Shown here: piece after piece, positions 9,216 through 19,850 of the stretch
Position numbering within the stretch: the stretch's first letter is position 1
Layout: the number at the start of each line of letters is the position of its first letter
Assembly: GCF_000219805.1 (NCBI RefSeq)
Contig: NC_015759.1
Span: 310,001-374,000, forward strand
DNA: 64,000 nt
Direction: 5' to 3'
From: Weissella koreensis KACC 15510
Lineage (GTDB): Bacteria; Bacillota; Bacilli; Lactobacillales; Lactobacillaceae
Notes under the pieces: generated by a model
Seen by the model: the letters and a program-made list of their open reading frames with translations, nothing else
What the model was told of the DNA's origin: nothing
Databases searched by the model: none
Position numbers and translations under genes: made by a program

Positions 9216-10532
9216 TTAAATAATATGTTTTTGCGACCAAATTTGACGAACTTCTGCAACAAAATAAAGCGACCCACTAATGATAATTTTAGCTACCGGA
9301 TCTTGTAACAATTCTTTATTTAATGCTATTTCCCAATCATCTTCAGCTTTGATATTTGCAATTGACAATTCATCTACTACAGTTTGTGGGTCAATTGCTG
9401 CCCTTTGATTGGGAGCAGTAAAGCTAACTACTATAACTCTAATTTGAGGTTCCTTAGCTAATTCATTCAACATTTTTAGATAATTTTTATCTGATAATAC
9501 TCCAATAATAACTACCACCGGCTGTTCAAAATATCTTTGTTGAATTGTTTGAATTAAAGCTTGAATCCCCGCTAAATTATGGGCACCATCCAAGACTATT
9601 TCCGGATTTTGATTGATTTTTTCAAACCGAGCTGGCCATTCAACTTTCATCAATGCCTTTTGGATTAGTTCAAGTTGCATTGTGACATTTAGTGCTTGTA
9701 ACGCTAAAGCTGCGGTTTCTAGAGCTACAGATACATTATCCAATTGATAATTACCTAACAACGCTAATTTTAAATTTTCGAACCGTCGCCCTTGTTGATC
9801 ATACCAATCAAAAATCCAATCTCCGTCATCATTTTGCGTAATTTTTTTTAATTTAAATTGCATCTCCAGCTGGTATAAATGCTCAGTTTGCTTCGAAATC
9901 ACCGGTATAGTTAATTCAGGTAATCGTCCAACCACTGTAATTTGATTTTGGTTCTTGATGATTCCAGCTTTTTGTTTTGCAATTTCAGTAACTGTATTCC
10001 CTAGAACCTTTTGGTGATCCAAGCCAATCGTGGTAATAACTGCTACTAATTTATTTTTTATTACATTGGTTGTGTCCCAAGTACCACCAATTCCAACTTC
10101 CAACACAACCACATCCAAATTTTGTTGGGCGAAATATACAAACATTAAAGCTGTTAAAGTTTCAAATTCCGTGGGTCCTCCATCTGGTAATGTTTGATCC
10201 AATTTAATCAAAATTGGCTCCATTCTTTGCATAATACGCGTCAAATCTTGATCACTGATCGGCTTATTATTTATCTGAATTCGTTCATTAAAACGCATAA
10301 TAAATGGCGAAGTAAATAAACCAACTTTTAATCCATGCTCTAATAGCAGCTGCTCCGTCATACGTGCAACTGAACCTTTACCGTTGGTTCCCGTAATATG
10401 AACATACTTTAACTGATCTTGTGGATTACCCAGAGCCTCAAGTAAATCATCAATTCGTGCAAAAGTATTTTTCTTTGCCCATTTATTACGCCCATGAATA
10501 TAATTTATTGAATCATCGTAATTTTGAATCAT
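9216..10532 (-). CDS. folC: Folylpolyglutamate synthase / dihydrofolate synthase FolC
   Basis: This Mur-ligase-family enzyme adds glutamate to dihydropteroate or tetrahydrofolate, trapping folates in the cell. The ATP-binding loop ITGTNGKGSVAR lies near residue 50, the family motif LEVGIGGTWDTTN near 145, and the C-terminal domain has LDGAHNLAG. The length of 438 residues is normal. It lies downstream of valS, a common order in Firmicutes, but a strong terminator separates them. The window also holds folD and folT, so three folate genes are near one another though not in one operon. Confidence 0.94.
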   Translation of the reverse strand: MIQNYDDSINYIHGRNKWAKKNTFARIDDLLEALGNPQDQLKYVHITGTNGKGSVARMTEQLLLEHGLKVGLFTSPFIMRFNERIQINNKPISDQDLTRIMQRMEPILIKLDQTLPDGGPTEFETLTALMFVYFAQQNLDVVVLEVGIGGTWDTTNVIKNKLVAVITTIGLDHQKVLGNTVTEIAKQKAGIIKNQNQITVVGRLPELTIPVISKQTEHLYQLEMQFKLKKITQNDDGDWIFDWYDQQGRRFENLKLALLGNYQLDNVSVALETAALALQALNVTMQLELIQKALMKVEWPARFEKINQNPEIVLDGAHNLAGIQALIQTIQQRYFEQPVVVIIGVLSDKNYLKMLNELAKEPQIRVIVVSFTAPNQRAAIDPQTVVDELSIANIKAEDDWEIALNKELLQDPVAKIIISGSLYFVAEVRQIWSQKHII

Positions 10533-10593
10533 TTTAGTATTCCTTAATTTTCTTAATCGTCTTGAACAATTCGATTAATTTTTAATGTAGCGA

Positions 10594-10626
10594 CTAAAAA
10601 AGGTTGAGACAAAATTGTCCCAACCT
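10594..10626 (-). terminator. Intrinsic terminator after valS
   Basis: AGGTTGAGACA (10601-10611) pairs with TGTCCCAACCT (10616-10626); the only non-Watson-Crick pair is a G-U wobble in the minus-strand RNA, which then runs into six U. It belongs to a family of look-alike terminators in this window. Confidence 0.85.
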
Positions 10627-10675
10627 CTATTATAAACATCTTCTAAAATTTATCCGTAATCAGTTTTAATAAAAA

Positions 10676-13333
10676 CTATTTAGCAGCCTTCAATTCCATT
10701 AAACGTTCATTTGTAGTTGCAAATTTACTTTCCCAATCAGCTAGCTTTTCGCGTTCTGCCAAAACTACTTTTTCGGGTGCGGAATTTACAAATTTTTCAT
10801 TTTTTAACTTACCTTGAGCTCTTTTAACTTCACCTTGGAACTTTTTAGCTTCATTTTCTAGGCGTATAATTTCGTCATCCAAATTGATTAATTCAGCCAA
10901 TGGCACAATAACTTCAGCCCCAGTGATAACCTTCGTCATTGCTAACTGCGGAGCCTTTACTTCAGCAGAAACTACCAATTGCTTAGGCTTAACAAAGCGG
11001 TTAATATAATCAGAATTCGTTTTAATAATTTGCATCAATTCTTCATCAGAAGTTTGAACCATCACGTCAATCAAAGTTGACATTGGAGCATTGGCCTCTG
11101 TTCTAATATTACGAACTGCTGTAATTAAATCAACTAAGCGCTTAAAATCAGCTTCTGCTTTTTGATCATCTAATTGGTCATTAGCAGTTGGGAATTCAGC
11201 ACTAGTCAATGAGTCCCCCACGTGCGGCATCGTTAACCAAATTTCTTCGGTTACAAATGGCATAATTGGGTGCAATAAACGTAAGGTTTGGTCCAAAACA
11301 TACGCCAAAACTTGTTGAACATTTTGTTTGGCTTGATCATCATCCCCATTCAACGTTTCTTTCGTCATTTCAATATACCAATCGGCAAAATCATTCCAAA
11401 TGAAGTTATAAAGGGTACGACCAGCTTCGCCAAATTCAAATTTATCAAAATTCTGATTAACTGTGGCAATTGTTTGGTTCAAGCGTGACAAAATCCACTT
11501 ATCTGCTAAAGTTAAATCCGTTTTAGAAGGTATTTTCACTTCTGTATCATCATCCAAATTCATGATGACATAACGTGACGCATTCCAGATCTTATTAATG
11601 AAGTTCCAAGCCGCGTCCATCTTAGTATATGAAAAGCGAACATCTAATCCAGGAGTAGATCCGTTAGCCAAGAACCAACGTAATGCATCAGCCCCATACT
11701 TTTCAATAACATCCATTGGGTCAATTCCATTTCCCAATGACTTTGACATTTTACGACCTTGTTCATCACGAATCAAACCATGAATTAAGACATTTTGGAA
11801 TGGACGTCGACCTGTGAATTCCTTTGATTGGAACATCATCCGCGCAACCCAGAAGAAGATAATATCATATCCTGTAACTAAAGTATTAGTTGGGAAGTAG
11901 CGCTTGAAATCAGGTGCTTCTGTATCCGGCCAACCCATCGTTGAAAATGGCCATAAAGCAGATGAGAACCAAGTATCTAAGACGTCTGTCTCTTGTTCCC
12001 AATTTTCCAGATCACTTGGTGCATCTTCACCAATATAAATTTCACCGGTTTCTTTATGATACCAAGCTGGAATTTGATGTCCCCACCATAATTGACGCGA
12101 GATCACCCAATCATGAATATTTTCCATCCAATTAGTAAAGGTATTTTCAAACCGTGGTGGATAAAAGTCGACTCGATCTTCAGTCTTTTGCATAGCCAAT
12201 GCTTGTTCAGCCAATGGCTTCATTTTAACAAACCATTGAGTTGAAAGACGAGCTTCAACTGGCACACCAGTTCGTTCTGAATGTCCAACTGAATGGGTAT
12301 ACGGTTCTACTTTCAACATCCAACCAGCATCCGTCAAATCATTGACGATCGCCTTACGTGCATCATCACGATCCATTCCGGCATACTTGCCAGCTCGATT
12401 ATTCATTGATCCATCTTCGTTCATGGTATTGATTCGTTCCAAATCATGTCGATTTCCGACTTCAAAATCATTAGGATCATGGGCTGGTGTAATTTTAACC
12501 ATTCCCGTTCCAAAATCCATTTCAACATATTCATCCGCAATAACGGGAATTTCTCGATCAACTAATGGCACTTTAATCGTCTTACCAATAATATCTTGAT
12601 AACGTTCATCCTTAGGATTAACCGCTACCGCAACGTCTCCAAACATAGTTTCCGGACGGGTTGTGGCAATTTCAATATAATCTTTACCATCTAAAGTTGT
12701 TCCATCCGTAAATGGATATTTAACATGATAAAAAGCCCCTTCAATATCTTTATAAATAACTTCGATATCTGATAATGCGGTCCGTGCCTTTGGATCCCAG
12801 TTAATAATATACTCACCACGATAAATTAAATCTTTTTCATACAATGTAACAAATACTTTTTTAACGGCCGCTGAAAGTCCATCATCTAAAGTAAAACGTT
12901 CACGATCATAGTCTAGGGAAAGACCAAGCTTACTCCATTGTGACTTAATGGTATCAGCATATTCATTCTTCCAGTCCCAAACTTGGTCCACAAACTTCTC
13001 CCGTCCCAAATCATATCGTGAAATATTCTGTTCGGCTAAACGTTGTTCTACTTTTGCTTGTGTAGCAATTCCGGCATGATCCATCCCAGGAATCCAAACT
13101 GTATCAAATCCTTGCATCCGCTTTTGACGAATAATAATATCTTGTAAAGTAGTATCCCATGCATGGCCTAGATGCAACTTTCCAGTTACGTTAGGAGGTG
13201 GAATAACAATCGAATAAGGTCGAGCCTTTTTATTTTCTGATGGTGCAAACCGCTTGTCTTGCAACCACTTATCATATCGCCCCGTCTCAACAGCAGTTGG
13301 ATCGTACTTACCTGGCATTTCAATTTCTCGCAT
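10676..13333 (-). CDS. valS: Valyl-tRNA synthetase
   Basis: This class I synthetase charges tRNA-Val. It shows the HIGH-type signature [15 protein letters not shown], the KMSKS motif [11 protein letters not shown], the editing domain between them ([15 protein letters not shown]) and the C-terminal coiled coil typical of ValRS (about the last 65 residues). The start at 13333 has AAGGAG just upstream and gives [12 protein letters not shown], 885 residues; a longer frame extends 60 bases upstream into the T-box terminator region and is rejected. Expression is controlled by the T-box leader directly upstream. Confidence 0.97.
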   Translation of the reverse strand: MREIEMPGKYDPTAVETGRYDKWLQDKRFAPSENKKARPYSIVIPPPNVTGKLHLGHAWDTTLQDIIIRQKRMQGFDTVWIPGMDHAGIATQAKVEQRLAEQNISRYDLGREKFVDQVWDWKNEYADTIKSQWSKLGLSLDYDRERFTLDDGLSAAVKKVFVTLYEKDLIYRGEYIINWDPKARTALSDIEVIYKDIEGAFYHVKYPFTDGTTLDGKDYIEIATTRPETMFGDVAVAVNPKDERYQDIIGKTIKVPLVDREIPVIADEYVEMDFGTGMVKITPAHDPNDFEVGNRHDLERINTMNEDGSMNNRAGKYAGMDRDDARKAIVNDLTDAGWMLKVEPYTHSVGHSERTGVPVEARLSTQWFVKMKPLAEQALAMQKTEDRVDFYPPRFENTFTNWMENIHDWVISRQLWWGHQIPAWYHKETGEIYIGEDAPSDLENWEQETDVLDTWFSSALWPFSTMGWPDTEAPDFKRYFPTNTLVTGYDIIFFWVARMMFQSKEFTGRRPFQNVLIHGLIRDEQGRKMSKSLGNGIDPMDVIEKYGADALRWFLANGSTPGLDVRFSYTKMDAAWNFINKIWNASRYVIMNLDDDTEVKIPSKTDLTLADKWILSRLNQTIATVNQNFDKFEFGEAGRTLYNFIWNDFADWYIEMTKETLNGDDDQAKQNVQQVLAYVLDQTLRLLHPIMPFVTEEIWLTMPHVGDSLTSAEFPTANDQLDDQKAEADFKRLVDLITAVRNIRTEANAPMSTLIDVMVQTSDEELMQIIKTNSDYINRFVKPKQLVVSAEVKAPQLAMTKVITGAEVIVPLAELINLDDEIIRLENEAKKFQGEVKRAQGKLKNEKFVNSAPEKVVLAEREKLADWESKFATTNERLMELKAAK

Positions 13334-13380
13334 TGTATACTCCTTATTCTTTTTGATCGATTTAAAAAGCTTTTTAAATA

Positions 13381-13625
13381 AAAAAAGCCCCAATGAATCA
13401 ATACTGATTCATCAGGGCGAAATTAATCACGGTACCACCTGATTTAGAATAAAAGTTTTATCCTATCTCATCTGTCCTTAACGCGGAAAACGGAATTAAC
13501 TACTTAAAAAGTTTCACTAATCCAGCGCCCTGACTACCTTCGTTTAAACAATATGATGGTTTCCCAGCAAATTACCACTCTCTAAGCATATCGTTTTAAA
13601 CTAATCCTTCAGAACTTAACTATTC
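13381..13625 (-). promoter_or_regulatory. T-box leader of valS (tRNA-Val-sensing)
   Basis: On the minus strand the leader runs from a start near 13624. It has the Stem I AGAGAG element (13578-13583), a candidate specifier GUC in GGTAGTCAGG (13532-13534), the universal T-box core AGGTGGTACCGTG (13428-13440) and an intrinsic terminator (GCCC/GGGC stem with a long TGAATCA helix, 13381-13419) ending in a T run. Uncharged tRNA-Val is expected to stabilise the antiterminator and allow valS transcription. The specifier is an inference; an overlapping GUA is also possible. Confidence 0.93.
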
Positions 13626-13629
13626 CATA

Positions 13630-13658
13630 ATTGTACTTTGCCTTGCCAATTTTTACAA
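13630..13658 (-). promoter_or_regulatory. Promoter of valS
   Basis: The minus strand carries TTGTAA (13653-13658), a 17-base spacer and TACAAT (13630-13635). It is placed so that transcription starts at the T-box 5' end. Confidence 0.75.
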
Positions 13659-13883
13659 GGCTAATCTACAATTTAAACAATGCTTTCTTGAAGTAATCAT
13701 ATAACAATTATTTACAAAACTACGATAATAATAGTGCTTACTTCAAATCATGATTGATATGATTAAAACCTACAGCTCCATGCTTTTTCAAAAGGAAACA
13801 AATTAATTAATAAATGCTTGATATGAGATTTTAAGATTAGTTTTTGATACAATTGTATATAAATAAAATTTATGGAGGAATTT

Positions 13884-14657
13884 ATGCGTAAACACGGGAA
13901 AAGAATTGTTATTTCAATAAGTGCCTTAGTATTGGTCATCGCAATCCTAGCCTTTACTTCATTAGCAATTAAACATCAAAATGATGTTAAACACCAGAAT
14001 CAAATCACTGCCGAAGCCAAGAAAAAATCATCGATTAAAGTTAAAAAGGAGAAACAAGAAAAGCAAAAAAAGCAAGAAGATCGCGCTATCTCTGAAGTCG
14101 TAAAAGACCCTGATGCTAGCTCCATTGCTACTTCAACGTCGAAACAAACGATTCAAAAGAATAATTTTAGTAATATTTTCATCAAGCAATTAACTTCAGA
14201 AAAGTTGCCGGTTAAGGTACAAACAATCCTAATAAAGGATCAAACGGCCACTATTATTTTACAAGACAATATAAAGCAAAAAGACATCAAAACTTATCTA
14301 GATAACTATGCTAAAACTGTAGCAATCGCGCTCCAGGTAGCTGATCAAAATTCAGATAATGAAATTACAACCATTAAAATTGCTCGTCAAATCAGTCTTA
14401 AAAATGGTTCACAATTCGGAATTGCCACCCTTTGGGACGGCGACCAATTAAAAAATAACAGCAATCTAAAAGTTGAAGACACCACAGCTGACAACTTGAT
14501 TCCAAATGCGTCTCGCTATGAATTCAGTGGCTCAATTTGGTCAAACTTTGACCAGAAGCAAAAAAACGTCTATACCAACCACATAACTAGTGGTAAAGCT
14601 GAAGACAATAATGAATTCAATACTTGGTTCGATAATTCAACTCACAAGCAAGATTAA
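13884..14657 (+). CDS. Unrecognised membrane-anchored extracytoplasmic protein
   Basis: The 257-residue product has a basic N-terminus (MRKHGKRIVI), one hydrophobic segment at about residues 9-28, a Lys/Glu/Gln-rich stretch likely to be a coiled or disordered linker (about 40-66), and a C-terminal domain of about 180 residues with no cysteines. It looks like an N-terminally anchored protein exposed outside the membrane. No family was recognised. The ATG at 13884 is preferred over an in-frame ATG 12 bases upstream because that ATG overlaps the GGAGG ribosome-binding site (13874-13878). It is a single-gene unit reading opposite to its neighbours. Confidence 0.75.
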   Translation: MRKHGKRIVISISALVLVIAILAFTSLAIKHQNDVKHQNQITAEAKKKSSIKVKKEKQEKQKKQEDRAISEVVKDPDASSIATSTSKQTIQKNNFSNIFIKQLTSEKLPVKVQTILIKDQTATIILQDNIKQKDIKTYLDNYAKTVAIALQVADQNSDNEITTIKIARQISLKNGSQFGIATLWDGDQLKNNSNLKVEDTTADNLIPNASRYEFSGSIWSNFDQKQKNVYTNHITSGKAEDNNEFNTWFDNSTHKQD

Positions 14658-14731
14658 TGGAATTTATAAATATAAATCAAAAGACAAGCTTAAAAATTAT
14701 GATTTACCAACTTTTGATATTCAATAAATTT

Positions 14732-14766
14732 AAAAGGTTAGAGTATTTTGCTCTGACCTTTTTTAT
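14732..14766 (+). terminator. Intrinsic terminator of the plus-strand membrane-anchored gene
   Basis: AAAGGTTAGAG pairs with CTCTGACCTTT around a 7-base loop, followed by a T run on the plus strand. Confidence 0.85.
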
Positions 14767-14795
14767 TAATTGCAATCGTATAATTTTTAAAGACA

Positions 14796-14847
14796 CAAAA
14801 AATAAGCAACTTTGAATCAATATCTAAGCGATTCATAGCTACTTATC
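14796..14847 (-). terminator. Likely terminator of the acidic-repeat gene
   Basis: ATAAGCAACTTTGAATC and GATTCATAGCTACTTAT pair with a few mismatches, and a T run follows on the minus strand, 16 bases after the stop codon. Confidence 0.6.
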
Positions 14848-14862
14848 ATTTTTTATTTTGAA

Positions 14863-16314
14863 TTACTTTTGTCGAAAGAAAAGCCGTTTTAGGAATGCAA
14901 TTAAGCCACCCTTTTTTTGCTTTTCCTGACTTCGTTTTGTTCGAGAATAATTAAGTTCATCACCATCAGTCTCTTGATTATTAGGAACTATAGTCTCTTT
15001 TGGCCGCGGTTCTGGAATCTTAAGATCACGTTGATAATCACCATCTCGCATAACTTCAGCGACCCCTGTAGCTGTAGCAATTTGTTCATCACCATCTACG
15101 ACATTCGGATCACCGATATTTGAATTTCTATCTTCAAAATCTTCAAAATCCTCAAACTCGATATCACTTTCTGATTCAACTATTGTATCTTCATCTTCAA
15201 ACTCGATATCTTCTTCTGAGTCAACTACCAATTCTTCGTCTTCAAACTTAGCATCTTGTTCTGGTTCAGGTACCAATTCTTCATCTTCGAATTTAGCATC
15301 TTTTTCTGGTTCAGGTACCGATTCTTCGTCTTCGAACTTAGCATCTTGTTCTGGTTCAGGTACCAATTCTTCATCTTCGAATTTAGCATCTTTTTCTGGT
15401 TCTACTGTCGTATCTTTAACTGAGTCGATAAAATGAGGTTGTAATACTTCAACCTGTATAGTTTGAATGGTAGTAATTAATTTATCATCAAACATTGTTG
15501 AATCTTCCATTTTAGATGACTCAAAATCAGTAGCTAGAATTGGTTCTGATTGAATCTCTTGATTCATATCCGGTTCCACTGGACTATTTATTTCTGTGGC
15601 TTGAATTTCTTCCAACTCTGCTCGAGATTGTGTATTTTCATCCGGAGAAATTGATTCTACGATTGAATTTACAAAAGATTCTGATGCAGCAGCTTTTTCC
15701 ATCAAACTGTGATCATAAGCCGCTGAAGCAGCCCGACGGCCTTCAGCGGCATCAGCATAACTGTTAATCATATCATCCGTTAAAATTGGAATCGTCATTG
15801 TCTTGGTAGTAACCCCAATTTCAACGGGCACTTCCATTTGTTCACCTGTTACTGGGTTTAAAGCTGTTACCCGCAAATCTTCTGGACGAAGTGCGATTGG
15901 AATTTGTAATTCAAATTCTAATTTATCATCAATCAACACTTCAATTGGATGGGTATTTTCAGGAGTATGAACTTCAATGAATAACCCAGGCTGATTAACT
16001 GATCCCGTTAATTTTCGCGTAATCCCTTGTGTAGACAAAACTGCCGTCACAATTGGTTCAGGAGCCTGAACATGAAGAACTGTTTCATTAGTAACTTCTG
16101 GATGCTCTGGTAGCATTGCTTTAACCAAAATATCACCATGAGCTTTTTTCCAGTCAATATCGATTAAAAATGAACCATTTTCATCGACTTCTGGTCGAAC
16201 GATTGATTGATCAGCCAAAGTTAATTCAATTTGAGCACGATAATCTCCGACTGATCCAATAATAGTAATACTACTGCGTTTATTTAAAACTGTTGCTGTT
16301 AATGGTAATTTCAT
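14863..16314 (-). CDS. Unrecognised protein with acidic tandem repeats and basic C-terminal helix
   Basis: The 483-residue product has no signal peptide. Residues 1 to about 190 look like one or two beta-rich domains (alternating hydrophobic strands such as SITIIGSVGDYRAQIELTL). Then comes an extended acidic region, including about six 15-residue repeats of the type EPEQDAKFEDEELVP. The last 25 residues are Lys-rich and end GLIAFLKRLFFRQK, an amphipathic or membrane-associating helix. The ATG at 16314 has GAGGG upstream; a longer frame adds 12 residues. No family was recognised. It is a single-gene unit with its own terminator. The cytoplasmic placement is inferred from the lack of a signal peptide. 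Confidence 0.75.
   Translation of the reverse strand: MKLPLTATVLNKRSSITIIGSVGDYRAQIELTLADQSIVRPEVDENGSFLIDIDWKKAHGDILVKAMLPEHPEVTNETVLHVQAPEPIVTAVLSTQGITRKLTGSVNQPGLFIEVHTPENTHPIEVLIDDKLEFELQIPIALRPEDLRVTALNPVTGEQMEVPVEIGVTTKTMTIPILTDDMINSYADAAEGRRAASAAYDHSLMEKAAASESFVNSIVESISPDENTQSRAELEEIQATEINSPVEPDMNQEIQSEPILATDFESSKMEDSTMFDDKLITTIQTIQVEVLQPHFIDSVKDTTVEPEKDAKFEDEELVPEPEQDAKFEDEESVPEPEKDAKFEDEELVPEPEQDAKFEDEELVVDSEEDIEFEDEDTIVESESDIEFEDFEDFEDRNSNIGDPNVVDGDEQIATATGVAEVMRDGDYQRDLKIPEPRPKETIVPNNQETDGDELNYSRTKRSQEKQKKGGLIAFLKRLFFRQK
15133..15402 (-). repeat. 45-bp coding tandem repeats (about six units)
   Basis: Unit boundaries are at about 15402, 15357, 15312, 15267, 15222 and 15177, each 45 bases and encoding 15 residues around DAKFEDEE. 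Units 1 and 3, and units 2 and 4, are nearly identical at DNA level, giving a 90-bp higher-order repeat; the last two are diverged (DIEFEDED). The pattern implies recent slippage or recombination. Confidence 0.9.
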
Positions 16315-16542
16315 AGTTTTCCCTCGTAGCTTGCTCAGCCTTTTCATCAAACTTTATATAAGTATATCATATGATAAATTTGGAATTTTTGCACATATAT
16401 TAATGATAAATTGATACTTATTTAAACATTTCCTGCTTCATTTAATCAATACCACTAAAAAACACAGTGACAAAGCCATTTAAAGCGCTAACTTATTTCT
16501 AAATATGTTTAAATTTTCATCTTATTAAATAAGTATTAATGT

Positions 16543-16575
16543 AAAAAAAAGGTTGAGACAAAATCATCTCAACCT
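16543..16575 (-). terminator. Intrinsic terminator of the opuA operon
   Basis: AGGTTGAGA (16550-16558) pairs perfectly with TCTCAACCT (16567-16575), followed on the minus strand by eight T. The rest of the 16315-16639 gap shows an AT-rich promoter zone for the acidic-repeat gene (TATACT near 16360) and nothing else recognisable. Confidence 0.88.
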
Positions 16576-16639
16576 CTATAAGAATGTTTCAAAATCTGCT
16601 TTTCAGCACTAATTTATATTAACAATCTTTCAGTAATAT

Positions 16640-18358
16640 TTATTCAAACCAAGCATCAACTTCTTTTTGGTGGGCTTTAATCCACTTTTTAGCAGCTGAT
16701 TGCGGTGTTGACCCACCACTAATATCCAACATTACACTTTCCATATCATCAGGTTGCCATTTGAATTTTTTCATTACTTTATAAACATCTGGCTTGCTTT
16801 CCTTCAAATCTTTACGAGTCATGGTATTCAAGCTCTCACTCTTACCCATTACACCCTTTGGATCAGCTAAATACTTAAGATCATATTTTTGCCACATCCA
16901 ATGTGGTGACCAACCAGTAATTACGATTGGTTGATGTTGCTTGATAGCTTTATCTAAAGTAACTGCCATTGATCCAGTTGAAGAAGTTTGGACTTGCCAA
17001 CCACTCAAATTTGGATACTCTTTTACAGCCTTTTGAGCAGCTGCAACAACACCAGCACCAGGTTCAATTCCAGTAATCGTTTGATCAGCCTCTTGTTGCA
17101 AATCATCAATACTGTCTACATCCATATAAGAAGGAACAACTAATCCTACTCGAGCGCCCTTCAAATTTGGGCCTAAAATATCTAATTGATCATGATATTT
17201 TTGATATTGAGCTTTTTGAGTATTGGGTAACCAAGCAGATACAGATGCATCAGCTTGACCATTAGCTAAAGTTTGCCACATAACTGCGTTATCAAGCGGT
17301 GTTAAATTAACTTGATAACCATGTTGACGCATTGCTTCAGCTAAAACATTATTTGAAGCTACTTCAGAATCCCATTGTACATAAACTAGATCAACTGACT
17401 TCTTTGATTGCTGTTGTGTATGGAATAATCCTACTACCATGCTACCCAACAAAACAACGGCTGTAATTGCCCCAATCCATTTTTTCATAGGGCTCTTAGG
17501 TTCTTGCTTGGCAGGCTCAACATTTGTGAATTGAACAAATCGATCAATCACAATAGCTAAGATAACCAAAGCAAATCCGCTAACGAATCCACTACCAACA
17601 TCCGCTTTTTGAACGGCTGCTAAAACTCCTTGACCAAGGCCAGGCGCCCCAACCATTGAGGCCATAACAACCATTGAAAGAGCTAACATAATCGATTGGT
17701 TAACTCCCGCTAAAATAGTTGATTTAGCTAATGGCAATTCAACCTTAAATAATTTTTGCCAAGCAGTTGATCCAAATGAATCAGCTGCTTCTTCCATTTC
17801 TGTTGGCACTTGTCGAATTCCCAAACTAGTAAAGCGTACTGTTGGGGGCAAAGCGAAGATCAATGAGGCGAAAATTCCTGGTACTGCCCCAATTCCAAAG
17901 AAAGCAACTGCTGGAATCAAATAAACGAAACCAGGCATAGTTTGCATCAAATCAAGTAGCGGTTGAACAATTTTATCAACAGTGTTAGATTTTGACATCC
18001 AAATTCCTAGAGGAACTCCAATAATAATAGCCAAGATACTTGATAATAATACCAAAGTCGTTGTTTGAATTAAGTCTGACCATAATCCTTGGTTCCAAAC
18101 TAGAAGTAGTCCTAAAGCTGTAAAGAGTGGGAAAGTCCATTTTTTACCACTAATTAAGAGTGCAAAAATCGTTAATGCAATAATCAAAATAATTGGTTGA
18201 ATCGCACCTAAGGCTGCATTAGACCAGTCCATCAAGGCTTGCCCACCGGTTTGGATAGCTCCAAAGAAACCAGTCCAGTTATCAGTCAACCAATTTACAA
18301 TCTTCTCAACATATTCAGCTAATGGAATTTTAGAGGTTAGTAATAATAAATTAAGCAT
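16640..18358 (-). CDS. opuABC: Glycine betaine ABC transporter permease fused to substrate-binding protein
   Basis: This 572-residue fusion carries an OpuA-type permease (residues about 1-290) with the ABC-permease EAA-like loop [20 protein letters not shown], followed by an OpuAC-type binding domain exposed outside (about 310-572, with [17 protein letters not shown] and [10 protein letters not shown]). The permease-receptor fusion is the arrangement of lactococcal OpuA (BusAB). It imports glycine betaine under osmotic stress. The ATG at 18358 has AAGGAGGGACAAA upstream and overlaps the ATPase gene by 8 bases, so the two are translationally coupled. Confidence 0.94.
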   Translation of the reverse strand: MLNLLLLTSKIPLAEYVEKIVNWLTDNWTGFFGAIQTGGQALMDWSNAALGAIQPIILIIALTIFALLISGKKWTFPLFTALGLLLVWNQGLWSDLIQTTTLVLLSSILAIIIGVPLGIWMSKSNTVDKIVQPLLDLMQTMPGFVYLIPAVAFFGIGAVPGIFASLIFALPPTVRFTSLGIRQVPTEMEEAADSFGSTAWQKLFKVELPLAKSTILAGVNQSIMLALSMVVMASMVGAPGLGQGVLAAVQKADVGSGFVSGFALVILAIVIDRFVQFTNVEPAKQEPKSPMKKWIGAITAVVLLGSMVVGLFHTQQQSKKSVDLVYVQWDSEVASNNVLAEAMRQHGYQVNLTPLDNAVMWQTLANGQADASVSAWLPNTQKAQYQKYHDQLDILGPNLKGARVGLVVPSYMDVDSIDDLQQEADQTITGIEPGAGVVAAAQKAVKEYPNLSGWQVQTSSTGSMAVTLDKAIKQHQPIVITGWSPHWMWQKYDLKYLADPKGVMGKSESLNTMTRKDLKESKPDVYKVMKKFKWQPDDMESVMLDISGGSTPQSAAKKWIKAHQKEVDAWFE

Positions 18359-19553
18359 TTTGTCCCTCCTTATCCGCATTATTCGTTGCCGGTGCTAAAG
18401 CTTCAAGCACTCGTCCACGAATGATTACCCCTAGTAACTTACCATCTTCAACAACAGCTAAGGGGGTTGGAGCGTCATAAATAATAGGCACAATATCTGA
18501 AACTAACATGTCTTTTGATACAGTTGGCATTTCAGTCAAAACATCTGTTACTGGCAAATGATCATGTCGTGCTCGTAGAGCATTCTCTGTTGATAGGAAA
18601 CCACGGAATTGACGTTTACGATCTACCGCCACCAAACCACTGACTTCTTCGGTTACCATCTTCTTAAGCGCCACATTCGGTCCATCGACATCAACATTTG
18701 TTGTGAATGGTTTAGCCATAATCTTTTCAGCAGTCAAAACCTTTGAACGATCTAAGTCTTCCGTAAACTGACGGACATAGTCATTAGCAGGATTAGTTAG
18801 AATTTCTTCTCCCGTTCCAATTTGAACAACTTCTCCATCTTTCATAATCGCAATTCGATCCCCAATTCTAAGGGCCTCATTCAAATCATGGGAAATAAAA
18901 ATAATCGTTTTCTTGAAACGTTCTTGTAAATCAAGCAACTCGTCTTGCATATCCCGACGGATTAATGGGTCTAACGCTGAAAAAGCCTCATCCATTAGAA
19001 GAATTTCTGGGTCATTAGTCAATGCTCGAGCTAACCCCACTCGTTGTTGCATTCCCCCAGATAATTGACTAGGATATTGATCTTTAAATGGCATAAGATT
19101 AACATCTTCCAAGGCTTTTTCAGCTCTTTTAATTTGCTCATCTTTTTTAATGCCTTGTACTTCAAGACCATACATTGTATTTTCTAAAACTGTACGTTGT
19201 GGGAAAAGTCCAAAACTTTGAAAGACCATACTCATCTTGGTACGTCTAACCTCTAACAGTTCTTTCTTATCCATTTTTGAAACATCTCTACCATCTAAAT
19301 AAATTGAACCAGACGTAGGTTCAATCAGACGATTCAACAATCGAATTAATGTTGACTTTCCTGAACCAGAAAGTCCCATAATAACGAAAATCTCACCTTC
19401 TTCAATGGTTAAGTTGGCATCGTAAACACCAACTGTAGATCCAGTTTTTGCTAAAATGTCATTCTTATCCGCATGTTTTTCAACTAACTCTAATGCGGGT
19501 TTTATTCGTTTTCCAAATATTTTCGTAAGGTGTTCAATTTTTACCTTAGGCAT
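18351..19553 (-). CDS. opuAA: Glycine betaine ABC transporter ATPase with CBS domains
   Basis: This is the ATP-binding subunit of the osmoprotectant importer. Walker [10 protein letters not shown], signature [12 protein letters not shown] and Walker [14 protein letters not shown] are present. Residues about 270-390 form a tandem CBS module, which in lactococcal OpuA senses ionic strength and binds c-di-AMP; that role here is inferred from family. The start has AGGAGG 6 bases upstream. It is the first gene of a two-gene operon ending at the terminator near 16.55 kb. Confidence 0.95.
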   Translation of the reverse strand: MPKVKIEHLTKIFGKRIKPALELVEKHADKNDILAKTGSTVGVYDANLTIEEGEIFVIMGLSGSGKSTLIRLLNRLIEPTSGSIYLDGRDVSKMDKKELLEVRRTKMSMVFQSFGLFPQRTVLENTMYGLEVQGIKKDEQIKRAEKALEDVNLMPFKDQYPSQLSGGMQQRVGLARALTNDPEILLMDEAFSALDPLIRRDMQDELLDLQERFKKTIIFISHDLNEALRIGDRIAIMKDGEVVQIGTGEEILTNPANDYVRQFTEDLDRSKVLTAEKIMAKPFTTNVDVDGPNVALKKMVTEEVSGLVAVDRKRQFRGFLSTENALRARHDHLPVTDVLTEMPTVSKDMLVSDIVPIIYDAPTPLAVVEDGKLLGVIIRGRVLEALAPATNNADKEGQNA

Positions 19554-19612
19554 GCATTACCTCCTGCATTTTTTTCAATTTACGGATTAATAATTTAATC
19601 GCTTGTCTTAAA

Positions 19613-19641
19613 TTCTAACTTAATAAAAAGAGCTATGTCAA
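19613..19641 (-). promoter_or_regulatory. Promoter of the opuA operon
   Basis: A consensus TTGACA (19636-19641) and TAGAAT (19613-19618) are separated by exactly 17 bases on the minus strand, about 60 bases before the opuAA start. Confidence 0.85.
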
Positions 19642-19672
19642 AAGTACGCATTACAAAGTAACCGCTTTCACT

Positions 19673-19712
19673 CTAATTTTTTTGTTATTAAACTTTAACA
19701 AAAAACTCTTAG
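19673..19712. repeat. AT-rich inverted repeat upstream of the opuA promoter
   Basis: CTAATTTTTTTGTTA (19673-19687) is mirrored by TAACAAAAAACTCTTAG (19696-19712) around an 8-base centre, about 30 bases upstream of the -35. It could be a regulator site or an upstream AT element. No known operator was recognised. Confidence 0.5.
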
Positions 19713-19850
19713 ATGCTTTTTCTAATGAAATTCATCCTTGTCGTTTTCGACCATTAATCCGTTGTAATTCTAATGTAATATTCATTCAGTATCTTTGTAA
19801 TAATTTATAATAAATTATTTAATCTAAAATATCATATGATTTTTTCATAA

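Noticed and set aside
13381-13393. valS start 60 bases farther upstream
   Set aside because: It would lie within the T-box terminator and has no ribosome-binding site, whereas the ATG at 13333 does.
15133-15402. CRISPR-like array
   Set aside because: The repeats are contiguous, in frame and have no spacers; they are coding repeats.
16365-16376. Palindrome ATCATATGAT, also present at 19831-19840
   Set aside because: Short AT-rich palindromes occur often in such DNA; two copies are not enough to claim an operator.
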